A stretch of DNA of 64,000 nt, taken from positions 124,001 to 188,000 of the forward strand of contig CAJQUW010007233.1 of assembly GCA_907163375.1 (NCBI GenBank), given 5' to 3'. The position numbers and the translations under genes were made by a program. Positions 1-6,826 of this stretch are shown piece after piece. Numbering within the stretch: the first letter of the stretch is position 1; each line of letters starts with the position of its first letter. Below the pieces are notes generated by a model. That model ran no database searches and was not told where the DNA came from. It was given only the letters and a program-made list of their open reading frames with translations. Source of the DNA: Prostheceraeus crozeri (Eukaryota > Platyhelminthes > Polycladida > Euryleptidae).

Positions 1-143
1 AACATATTTGGTAGAGAAAATCATTCGATGTAAAAAAACGGCAAGGTGAAGAATGGTGTCTTGTTAAATGGACTGGTTATCCTTCAAGTATGAACTCTTG
101 GATGCGTCGTGCCGACATCTTTCATCTAAGTGATCGACAGTGA
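1..143 (+). CDS. Integrase C-terminus (chromodomain), partial
   Basis: The frame ending at the stop at 141-143 reads KRQGEEWCLVKWTGYPSS followed by NSWMRRADI, the aromatic cage strand and helix of a chromodomain. Chromodomains at the C-terminus are typical of retroviral-type (rve) integrases of Polintons and some LTR elements; they tether the integrase to modified histones. Only the last ~45 residues are visible and the catalytic core is outside the window. Position immediately before the virion genes agrees with Polinton layouts. It could alternatively belong to an LTR element, but the neighbours make that unlikely. Confidence 0.75.
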
Positions 144-146
144 TTC

Positions 147-157
147 ATGCAAAGTTG
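147..157 (+). promoter_or_regulatory. ATGCAAAGTTG motif, putative promoter element
   Basis: An ATGCAAAGTTG word begins 38 bp upstream of the start at 185. The same core recurs before the starts at 3275(-), 3690(+) and 5127(+), always 29-40 bp upstream. A promoter role is inferred from this repeated placement only. Confidence 0.45.
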
Positions 158-184
158 TAACTAACAATGTTTAGGGTTTGAGCT

Positions 185-640
185 ATGAATCCAACTGCCT
201 CATTTTATTCACGACCCTCCTACGTAAGTGGTGGAGGACAAATTTACATCGGTGCTCGCCGCCAACGTGGAGGTAGCATACTTGGTGCACTGAAATCTGT
301 TGTAGCACCTCTCATATCCAATGTCGGTAGATCTTTAAAACGAAATGTTTTAAGTAATGCCGTTGGCTTTGCTGGTGATGTTGCTAGTGATCTTTCCAGA
401 GGTAGAAGTTTCAAGAGCAGTTTGTTGAATCGTGGGAAGGAACGCGGTTTAAAAACATTGAAGCAGACCATTGCTGGTGTTACTCAAGGAAAGAAATCAC
501 CTAAACGAATGAGAAAAGGAAGGAGGAAACATCGCGGAGCTGGTAAGGTGCAATCTTCAGTCAAAAGGCATTCACGCAAACGTCGCAGAGGCTCTAATCA
601 TTCATCAGGCGCTAAACGACGACGCTGCTATAACTTCTAA
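185..640 (+). CDS. Small basic core/minor-capsid-like protein
   Basis: A 151-residue protein. Residues ~15-70 contain a Gly-rich segment (GGGQIYIGARRQRGGSILG) and an amphipathic region rich in small and hydrophobic residues; residues ~100-148 are almost entirely Lys/Arg/Ser/Gly (KRMRKGRRKHR and RHSRKRRRG). This architecture resembles adenovirus core/minor proteins (pX or pVI type) that bind packaged DNA or membranes. It ends two bases before the capsid gene start, so the two are very tightly packed. The start is the first Met of the frame and sits 38 bp after the ATGCAAAG motif. Function is inferred from composition and position; no catalytic motif is seen. Confidence 0.6.
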   Translation: MNPTASFYSRPSYVSGGGQIYIGARRQRGGSILGALKSVVAPLISNVGRSLKRNVLSNAVGFAGDVASDLSRGRSFKSSLLNRGKERGLKTLKQTIAGVTQGKKSPKRMRKGRRKHRGAGKVQSSVKRHSRKRRRGSNHSSGAKRRRCYNF

Positions 641-642
641 TC

Positions 643-1920
643 ATGGAGTGTAAAACTTCCGGTTTTTGTTTGTTCGATCAACAAGCCATACAGACAGATA
701 TTCTTAGTTCAAGTATTGTAGATTATCATCCTCGAACAGCTGAGAATGCTGGCCCCATTGAATTTGTTATTCCTGGTGGTAGTGATGACTACATAGATTT
801 GAGTTATGCGATGCTTGATTTGAGGTTTAGAATTCAGCAAGCAGATGGAACTGCTATTGACGATGCACATAAAGTTGGACTGAACAATTTACCATTGACT
901 ACATTACTTCGCGATGTTTCTCTAACGATTGGAGAGCAGCAGGTGGAAGGTGGTCAAAGCGATTATCCCTATAAATCATATTTCACTCATGTATCGCAGT
1001 TTCATCCAGCAGCACAAAAAAGTCATATGGAAGCCATGGGATGGTACAGAGATGAAGCAGGAAAATTTGATGTTGAAACAAACAGTGGCTTTGTAAAGCG
1101 ATCTGCTATGATTAAAGATAGTAGAGTATGTCAGCTATATGGTCCGCTGAATTTAGACTTCTTTAGACAGTCAAAGTTTTTACTCTGTAATACCAGCATG
1201 CGACTCAAGCTGACATTGAATAAGCCTGAATTTGCGCTGAATGCATTTGCTAAAGTTGACAATTTTAGAATTCATGTGGAAGATATTGCACTTTACATTC
1301 GTCGAGTAGTACCGAATCCAAGTGTCATTAGAGGGCATGCTGAAGGTCTTAACCGCCAAAATGCCATTTACCCCGTTCAGCATACAAAGCTTCTCACCTT
1401 TACAATTCCGAAAGATCAAAAGAGTTTCATGAAAGATGGCCTCTTTCCATCGGAAGCACCGAAGCTCCTCATGGTGGCAATGGTTGAAAATGATGCATTT
1501 AATGGTAATATAAAGAAGAATCCTTTCAATTTTAAACACAATCAGTTAAGTGAAATTGCTTTACGTGTTAATGGTGTGAGTCATCCTGGTCCACCCTACA
1601 AACCAGATTTTGCTTCGGATCAATTTATGCGCAGTTATGTTGATTTTATGGATGTCTTTGGCTTTTACAATACGGATGATACCAACGGACTGACTATGAA
1701 AGAGTTTAAGAGTGGATATACTATTTATGCATTTGATTTGACTGCTGACAGCGATATTAGTGCACCCTATCGTCAAGCGAACGTGCCTCATAATATTCGT
1801 TTGGATTTGACGTTCAAAAGAACACTACCTGAGACGATCAATGTATTAATTTATGCAGTCTTCGATTCAAATATTGAAATTACAAAGTATCGTGACGTGA
1901 TTCTTCAGTATAATCGTTAA
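643..1920 (+). CDS. Double jelly-roll major capsid candidate (F54H12.2-like family)
   Basis: A 425-residue protein of the F54H12.2-like family that is widespread in animal genomes. The N-terminal part (PIEFVIPGGSDDYIDLSY, then LDLRFRI) and C-terminal part (FDLTADSDIS, then LPETINVLIYAVFDS) have the layout of double jelly-roll capsid proteins, as does the separate capsid gene of the second Polinton at 31,259. Its role would be the hexon-like shell subunit. It lies directly after the core-like gene, and its stop overlaps the start of the protease gene. Family assignment is from recall of the conserved N-terminus; the capsid role is inference supported by neighbours. It could instead be a minor capsid protein. 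Confidence 0.7.
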   Translation: MECKTSGFCLFDQQAIQTDILSSSIVDYHPRTAENAGPIEFVIPGGSDDYIDLSYAMLDLRFRIQQADGTAIDDAHKVGLNNLPLTTLLRDVSLTIGEQQVEGGQSDYPYKSYFTHVSQFHPAAQKSHMEAMGWYRDEAGKFDVETNSGFVKRSAMIKDSRVCQLYGPLNLDFFRQSKFLLCNTSMRLKLTLNKPEFALNAFAKVDNFRIHVEDIALYIRRVVPNPSVIRGHAEGLNRQNAIYPVQHTKLLTFTIPKDQKSFMKDGLFPSEAPKLLMVAMVENDAFNGNIKKNPFNFKHNQLSEIALRVNGVSHPGPPYKPDFASDQFMRSYVDFMDVFGFYNTDDTNGLTMKEFKSGYTIYAFDLTADSDISAPYRQANVPHNIRLDLTFKRTLPETINVLIYAVFDSNIEITKYRDVILQYNR

Positions 1921-2381
1921 TGAGTTGGTTGACTGCTGACGATATTAAGACTAAAGTGCAGCATAATGCAGACGAAGCGACGTTGAAAGCTTTCGATAAT
2001 GTCTATTCACTCGATACCTTACCACCTGCAGTAAATCACTATCCCATCTTTATTGTGCTAAACACTCATTCACAGAATTTAGGCGGTGAGCATTGGAAAG
2101 CGATCTTTATTGGAGAAGACCGACGTGGTGAACTATTTGACTCTCTTGCTCAACCTCCAAATATACCAACACAGCAGTGGTTGAGAAAACATACGCGTCA
2201 ATATCAGCGAAATGAACGCATACTACAACATCCACTTTCATCAACGTGTGGTGCTTTTGTACTGTACTTCATCTTAAAACGTTTACATGTATCTCGATTT
2301 GCATCTGTTATTCAAAACTTTTCATGTAATCCATCCTCTAATGAAAAAATGATTTGTAAGTTCTATCATGATTTGAAATAA
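1920..2381 (+). CDS. Adenain-like cysteine protease
   Basis: A 153-residue protein of the adenovirus-type/Ulp1-like C5/C48 protease fold. The catalytic His is in GEHWKAIFI, the acidic residue in ELFDSLAQPP, a Gln/His-rich stretch follows, and the Cys is in SSTCGAFVLYFI. It would cleave capsid and core precursors during virion maturation, the known role of adenain and Polinton proteases. Its ATG overlaps the TAA of the capsid gene (TAATG), suggesting termination-reinitiation or co-transcription. The size matches short Polinton proteases. An AATAAA overlaps its stop. Confidence 0.9.
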   Translation: MSWLTADDIKTKVQHNADEATLKAFDNVYSLDTLPPAVNHYPIFIVLNTHSQNLGGEHWKAIFIGEDRRGELFDSLAQPPNIPTQQWLRKHTRQYQRNERILQHPLSSTCGAFVLYFILKRLHVSRFASVIQNFSCNPSSNEKMICKFYHDLK

Positions 2382-2412
2382 AAACATCATGTTGGAAAAA
2401 TTGTTTTTTATT
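2377..2412. terminator. Convergent polyadenylation signals
   Basis: AATAAA on + at 2377-2382 overlaps the protease stop, and TTTATT at 2407-2412 gives AATAAA on the minus strand overlapping the TBP-like stop. The two convergent transcription units thus end within about 30 bp of each other. Confidence 0.6.
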
Positions 2413-2953
2413 TTACAATCCGCTGGGTACGTACATACTCAATGAGATAGTCTAGGATCATATTTGCTTGTTCATGAGATTTTAGTCCAGTAATGATCAC
2501 TTTACTATTATGAAAGATTGCCACATGCACAGGCAACCAACAACTAATGAGAGCTGCAGGAAAAAGTTCGGGTTCATAACACAAACTGTAACTGCTGGTA
2601 CGAATCTTCAAAAATGATAGACTGTCACTCAATTGAGTAGAGATCACCATATTGTCCACAGTCAGATTCGACATCACACACCTCTCCCTCTTCCATATCC
2701 GACGTAGTAGTCTTTGTAGCTCTAAGCGCATTGACTGCGCCGATGAATGAGAAAGGGCGCCGAGAATCTGTACAGTCCCATTTGGGAAGAGTTGAAGATT
2801 CCGTGAATTGTTCATCTTCACCACTAACATTTGAGGACGGCCCGGGTAATACTTGCTGTTTGGAAGCTGTTGGCGTAATGTTGTGAGATCGATTTTGGTG
2901 TAGAGTCTGAAGCGACGGAGAATGTTGACGATGGTGTAGCGATGGCGCTTCAT
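2408..2953 (-). CDS. TATA-binding-protein-like protein (TBP fold, two repeats)
   Basis: From the Met at 2953 this is a ~181-residue protein that aligns by eye with both direct repeats of the TBP core. Repeat 1 has KIDLTTLRQQLPNSKYYPGR, then LQLFPNGTVQILGA; repeat 2 has SSYSLCYEPELFP, then VAIFHNSKVIITGLKSHEQA. The YEPELFP motif and the 'Phe-x-[Ser/Gly]-Gly-Lys-[Val]-x-x-Thr-Gly' strands are diagnostic of TBP, and Phe residues of the DNA-bending type are present in LFP, ELFP and AIFHN. The frame is open further upstream to 3097, but the TBP similarity starts near the Met at 2953. It would bind promoter DNA and recruit host or viral transcription machinery. It lies downstream of two PC4-like genes on the same strand and overlaps the end of the nearer one in another frame. 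Confidence 0.82.
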   Translation of the reverse strand: MKRHRYTIVNILRRFRLYTKIDLTTLRQQLPNSKYYPGRPQMLVVKMNNSRNLQLFPNGTVQILGALSHSSAQSMRLELQRLLRRIWKRERCVMSNLTVDNMVISTQLSDSLSFLKIRTSSYSLCYEPELFPAALISCWLPVHVAIFHNSKVIITGLKSHEQANMILDYLIEYVRTQRIVK

Positions 2954-3275
2954 GATGAAAGAATGAGTAAATTGAGCGATGTACCTTCCTTTTATACTTT
3001 TCCCAACTACCTTGATGAAATGTGAAGTTAGTATGAAGTTGGGAATGATAGAGTTGAATTCGCCGATTGTTGACGCGCAGCCAGATGCGATTTCCAATAC
3101 GTGAATGTCTTTTCATATAGAAGTATTTCAAGTCCTTCATGATATGATGTAGAGATTGAAAATGACGATAAGATAAAACAAACTCTCTTCTCACATTTCC
3201 AGTTGAATCTTTGAAATAGACGTTTCGATCATGATCCGTTTCAATACGTTGTAGGGAATCTAATTTCCAACTCAT
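2625..3275 (-). CDS. PC4-like DNA-binding protein, copy 1
   Basis: The first ~110 residues resemble the PC4/p15 transcriptional coactivator domain: DRNVYFKDSTGNVRREFVLSY, then HFQSLHHIMKDL, matching the strand-strand-strand-helix layout of PC4. The downstream gene at 3654 is a tandem paralogue (shared WxLDSLQxIxxDxxxNVxFK, IYHS, and WEKYxRxxHRSI). The remaining ~105 residues are low-complexity (Ser/Thr/His, then acidic) and lie over the TBP-like frame for 329 bp, so this tail may be true overprinting or just an open frame. PC4 proteins bind single-stranded and melted promoter DNA and bridge activators to TBP/TFIIA, which fits the neighbour. An ATGCAAAT motif lies 35 bp upstream of the start. 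Confidence 0.5.
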   Translation of the reverse strand: MSWKLDSLQRIETDHDRNVYFKDSTGNVRREFVLSYRHFQSLHHIMKDLKYFYMKRHSRIGNRIWLRVNNRRIQLYHSQLHTNFTFHQGSWEKYKRKVHRSIYSFFHHEAPSLHHRQHSPSLQTLHQNRSHNITPTASKQQVLPGPSSNVSGEDEQFTESSTLPKWDCTDSRRPFSFIGAVNALRATKTTTSDMEEGEVCDVESDCGQYGDLYSIE

Positions 3276-3297
3276 GGTGCGTGGTAATCATATCTGA

Positions 3298-3654
3298 TTA
3301 AGATTTGCATAGTAGGGCGATGAACTCACGACGAATAAATGTCATGATGGAGCGATGTATGTATCTTCTATACTTCTCCCAATTGTATTTGCGAAATGAG
3401 AAACAGTTTGCGGAATGAGAATGGTAGATTTGAATTTCATTTCTGTAATGTTGAAGCCAAACTTGATCACCCAAGGAGATGAATCTTAATGTTTCAAAAT
3501 ATTCCAAATCCCTCATGATATCATTGAGGTTGACAAATTGTCGCCATGTTAATGTAATTCCTCTTGATGTATGACCATGAGAATTTTTGAAATGTACGTT
3601 TCCATCACGATCAACTCTGATATATTGTAGAGAGTCCAAAATCCAAGTCTTCAT
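3298..3654 (-). CDS. PC4-like DNA-binding protein, copy 2
   Basis: A ~118-residue protein starting at MKTWILDSLQ. It contains the PC4-like segment VDRDGNVHFKN, then RGITLTWRQFVNLNDIMRDL, close to the PC4 consensus in which a Gly-x-x-[IV]-x-Leu strand leads into the C-terminal helix. It is a tandem paralogue of the adjacent minus-strand gene and ends soon after the shared HRSI segment, showing where the domain ends. The start at 3654 is only 35 bp from the divergent start at 3690, so both genes must share a minimal promoter. The assignment is by eye; a profile search would settle it. Confidence 0.5.
   Translation of the reverse strand: MKTWILDSLQYIRVDRDGNVHFKNSHGHTSRGITLTWRQFVNLNDIMRDLEYFETLRFISLGDQVWLQHYRNEIQIYHSHSANCFSFRKYNWEKYRRYIHRSIMTFIRREFIALLCKS
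3301..3310 (-). promoter_or_regulatory. ATGCAAATCT motif, putative promoter element
   Basis: On the minus strand this motif begins 35 bp upstream of the PC4-like start at 3275. It matches the octamer-like core ATGCAAA seen at 147, 3661 and 5087. Confidence 0.45.
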
Positions 3655-3660
3655 GATGTT

Positions 3661-3671
3661 ATGCAAAGTTG
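3661..3671 (+). promoter_or_regulatory. ATGCAAAGTTG motif in a 35-bp divergent spacer
   Basis: It lies between the divergent starts at 3654(-) and 3690(+), 29 bp before the latter, followed by AATATAAAA directly before the ATG. It is identical over 11 bp to the motif at 147. Confidence 0.5.
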
Positions 3672-3689
3672 CAGATTAGCAATATAAAA

Positions 3690-5087
3690 ATGTCGTTTTA
3701 TCATATTTTGCTTAGCAATGCGGCTACAAAGAGATTTACTAGCAATCGAGCCGCACTCTTTTCTACTCCCATTGATCATGCACAACAGCTAAATGGGAAT
3801 TGGGAAGTGGGTGTCACTCAACTTGTTTATAGCAACTGTGTCTATACTTTTGATCATGAGGTGATGACTATTAATATGAGGCGTACAGCTGCTTATCAAT
3901 GTGAAAAGGGGTGCCGAGTATACATTCCACAGTGGCCAAAGAAAGATCTCTTATCATGTAAAAAGTTTATATATGATTTCTTGAATAAAGCGTGTAAACA
4001 TATTGTCCAATTTACTCCGCACAATGATGATTATAATTATGTACATCATGTAGTTGAGAAAGATTGGATTGTTGGTTTAAGTCCAAGTTTAAGAAATGAT
4101 TTAGGCTACCTCGCTAGCGCCTTAACAAGCTATGATAATTTTAACGTTAATTACCACATAAGTGGTCATAAACAGTTAATATATCGAGAGGAAGCTTATT
4201 ATGTAGATCTTATTCCAAGAAATGAGAAGACGTTGGTGAAGAAGATTGTGATTAAGCCAAGAAAGACAAACATGACTCCTGAAACATTATTGAAGAAATT
4301 TAATTATCTCCTTCGAGTTGATGACAAACAAGTGGCAACATTGACTTATATTAAATCATCTAATCATATTGCAATAAGCAAATTAAATGATGATGATCTA
4401 GTATTAGTTTGTTCAAAAGATTTTCATCAGTTCTTACGACATCGTTCTGCAGCTGTTCATGGAAAATCTGATATGCAACATTTACCATGTGAAAGGTCAA
4501 ATCAATTTGATACAGAATGGGCCGTATCTTTATACAGAAAGTGTGTAGAGCCTTTTGGTGGTTTCTTACATGAAACAAGAGTGTTGATGCCTCGCATTAT
4601 TACTTCGGTTAAATTGGTTGTAGATTATTTAAATGAAGTGATTAATGAGCAACATATTTCATTTTCTGAAAAAGAAGGTACTTTGTCTCTCACTATAAAT
4701 GGAAAAGGTATTGAACTAATTATGGATAAAACTCTAATGGACATTTTGGGTTTTGATCAAAATATCTTTAAAAGTGGTACTGTAACCAAAGCTAGCGCAG
4801 ACATGTCGCTATCGCGTCGTATTAACTATTTTCAGATATATTCCAATATTGGTGAAGATGTACGTGTGGGAGATGTTGAAGCTCCATTGCTAGCAATGAT
4901 ACCATACCAGCCAAAAAGCTGCAGTATTTTATCTGAGCATACTTTCAAGAAAGTGCATTATACAAAGCTGAAATCAAACTACATCCCACAAATTGATATT
5001 GCCATTTATGATGATGCTGGTGCGTTGATTCCTTTTCATAAAGATGCTGTGACAAGTATTACACTCCATTTCCGAATGAAGAGTTAA
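3690..5087 (+). CDS. Virion-type protein, paralogue 1 (possible penton/minor capsid or fibre base)
   Basis: A ~465-residue protein from MSFYHILLSN. The N-terminus carries a motif common in proteins next to F54H12.2-like genes in animal genomes: FYHILLSNAATKRF, then LNGNWEVGVTQLVY. A second segment, LTINGKGIELIMDKTLMDIL, then GFDQNIF, recurs in the adjacent paralogue (VLKLGDDIQCQLSKNL, then FGF) and in the 262-residue protein of the second Polinton. No enzyme motifs are seen. The earlier in-frame Met at 3669 is less likely because the ATGCAAA motif and an A-rich leader precede 3690. I infer a structural role from the position between virion genes and from the strand-rich sequence; penton or spike is a guess. 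Confidence 0.55.
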   Translation: MSFYHILLSNAATKRFTSNRAALFSTPIDHAQQLNGNWEVGVTQLVYSNCVYTFDHEVMTINMRRTAAYQCEKGCRVYIPQWPKKDLLSCKKFIYDFLNKACKHIVQFTPHNDDYNYVHHVVEKDWIVGLSPSLRNDLGYLASALTSYDNFNVNYHISGHKQLIYREEAYYVDLIPRNEKTLVKKIVIKPRKTNMTPETLLKKFNYLLRVDDKQVATLTYIKSSNHIAISKLNDDDLVLVCSKDFHQFLRHRSAAVHGKSDMQHLPCERSNQFDTEWAVSLYRKCVEPFGGFLHETRVLMPRIITSVKLVVDYLNEVINEQHISFSEKEGTLSLTINGKGIELIMDKTLMDILGFDQNIFKSGTVTKASADMSLSRRINYFQIYSNIGEDVRVGDVEAPLLAMIPYQPKSCSILSEHTFKKVHYTKLKSNYIPQIDIAIYDDAGALIPFHKDAVTSITLHFRMKS

Positions 5088-5097
5088 TGCAAAAGTA
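5087..5097 (+). promoter_or_regulatory. ATGCAAAAGT motif, putative promoter element
   Basis: It begins 40 bp upstream of the Met at 5127 and overlaps the end of the preceding gene. It supports 5127 rather than 5097 as the start. Confidence 0.4.
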
Positions 5098-5126
5098 TGC
5101 TAATATATTTTTCCAATGTGAATAAT

Positions 5127-6647
5127 ATGGAAAGTGAAAATAAGGACTCGTTTCTAATCTACTTGCCCAGTAATGCTTCTATGAATAAATTTCCCAAAAA
5201 TAAACCATCAGACTATCGAGTAGAATTAAATCGGCCACTGCATTTAGAAGGTGAATGGGAAGTTGGCGTTTCTAGTATTTGCTATGATAGCAATATTCAG
5301 AATGTGAATGATTTGGAAGAAATGATATTGACTCCTCGCACCCATGATGGAATAACGATGAATAATGCATTTCAGTTCCCATACAATTTAACATCAGATG
5401 GAAAGTGGAACTATGAATGGATTCAGATAAAATCAGATTCTTATGAGCCATTTGGGAATGAGAAAATTATTAAGGCATTCAACAGTGGTAATACTTCCAT
5501 CATGAAGAATAAAAATCAGAAAGCTTATGAGTTTACTATCTATCATTGGAGTGGGAGACAGTTCCTCCGCTTTCATTCTTTTACTAAAGGTCTTACGCTG
5601 AGGTTGGATAGTGAATTCTATCCACATCTTGGTTTTGGTCATGGACTACATCTAACGTCAATTGCTACTGCAAATGTTAAAAAAGTTTATTCAACTCGAA
5701 TCAACAAATTTCATTATAGATTTAAAATATTTGATGAAGATGTTGTAGAATGCGAAGAACGCATCATTTTGAAAAAGCGTGGTGTTCAACCTTTATCACT
5801 TATTGAGTTAGTAAAACGATGGAATGAGACTGTGGGTAAGAAGTATGGAGAGAAAATTATGGCGGACAAAAATAAGTTGGTTATTCAGAAATATAATGAC
5901 AAACTTACAGTTTATTTCTCTCCAACCTTGCGTCATTTTGTAAGACATTATACGCCTATTATTGGAAGCGGTGTGGTGTATGGTTCTCATGAATATCACA
6001 CTAAAGCTGATTCAGTTAATGATGAATGGTGGGTGGACATCTATGGCGATCGCATCAAGAAAATTTACCAGTCTTATGAAGAATCTAAAGTTGCTATCAA
6101 TATAATGCCGCGTCTATATCATACAGTTGAAAGCTTCATTCATGTAGTAAATCCTTATATACAACAGAAGTTGAAGCATGTGATGAAAAGTAAATATGAT
6201 GTAAAGACACACCACATTTCGTTTTCAATTGAAAAACAACGCGTTGTTCTGAAACTGGGTGATGACATTCAATGTCAATTGAGTAAAAATTTGAAAAAAC
6301 TCTTTGGCTTTTCAATGCTACAAACTGTGTTTGCTGCTGCGCATACGATTGGTATAGAAACACCAATGACACTTGATAAACATGAACAACACCTTTACAT
6401 TCAAAGTGATTTGATTTTACCTATTTCTGTTGGCGAGAAAAAAGAATACATTTTACGTGATTTCATTCATGATAAAGACGCTTCATATGGAATAGTCGAG
6501 AAGATGTTTGAATCTATTTTCTATCATCCCGTCGTCAAACAAACTATACCCTCTATTGCTATCAAAATTACCAATGGTTTACAAGAGTGTATCCATGTGA
6601 AAGATACTAAATCCCTCGTAACTTTAGTGTTTCGGAAAACAAAGTGA
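5127..6647 (+). CDS. Virion-type protein, paralogue 2
   Basis: A ~506-residue protein from MESENKDSFLIYLPSNAS. It is a tandem paralogue of the preceding gene: the N-terminal motif FLIYLPSNASMNKFP, then LEGEWEVGVSSICY, matches HILLSNAATKRF and LNGNWEVGV, and both have a midpoint segment with FxHFVRHY or FHQFLRHR (LRHFVRHYTP here) and a C-terminal beta-rich half. No catalytic motif or membrane segment is seen. It probably arose by duplication within the element and may form a heteromeric vertex or appendage with its neighbour. Structural role inferred. An AATAAA follows the stop by 24 bp. Confidence 0.55.
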   Translation: MESENKDSFLIYLPSNASMNKFPKNKPSDYRVELNRPLHLEGEWEVGVSSICYDSNIQNVNDLEEMILTPRTHDGITMNNAFQFPYNLTSDGKWNYEWIQIKSDSYEPFGNEKIIKAFNSGNTSIMKNKNQKAYEFTIYHWSGRQFLRFHSFTKGLTLRLDSEFYPHLGFGHGLHLTSIATANVKKVYSTRINKFHYRFKIFDEDVVECEERIILKKRGVQPLSLIELVKRWNETVGKKYGEKIMADKNKLVIQKYNDKLTVYFSPTLRHFVRHYTPIIGSGVVYGSHEYHTKADSVNDEWWVDIYGDRIKKIYQSYEESKVAINIMPRLYHTVESFIHVVNPYIQQKLKHVMKSKYDVKTHHISFSIEKQRVVLKLGDDIQCQLSKNLKKLFGFSMLQTVFAAAHTIGIETPMTLDKHEQHLYIQSDLILPISVGEKKEYILRDFIHDKDASYGIVEKMFESIFYHPVVKQTIPSIAIKITNGLQECIHVKDTKSLVTLVFRKTK

Positions 6648-6662
6648 AGTCATTGTGATATG

Positions 6663-6676
6663 TTTATTGAAATAAA
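6663..6676. terminator. Overlapping bidirectional polyadenylation signals
   Basis: TTTATT at 6663-6668 (AATAAA on minus, about 160 bp beyond the PolB stop) and AATAAA at 6671-6676 on + (24 bp after the upstream gene) lie side by side, so convergent transcripts would overlap slightly. Confidence 0.5.
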
Positions 6677-6826
6677 AATATGTATATGAAAAAGTCTTTT
6701 CACAGATATAGGGGGAATGGGCTGACTGTAGGCATATATTCACAAGGAAGAAACGATCTCATGCGATACATAAAACAACCATGTATATCTACAAAAAGCA
6801 ACATCAAAATACTGAGTTAAAGTTGA

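Noticed and set aside
1180-1791. Minus-strand ORFs inside the capsid gene
   Set aside because: Shadow frames of a well-supported gene.
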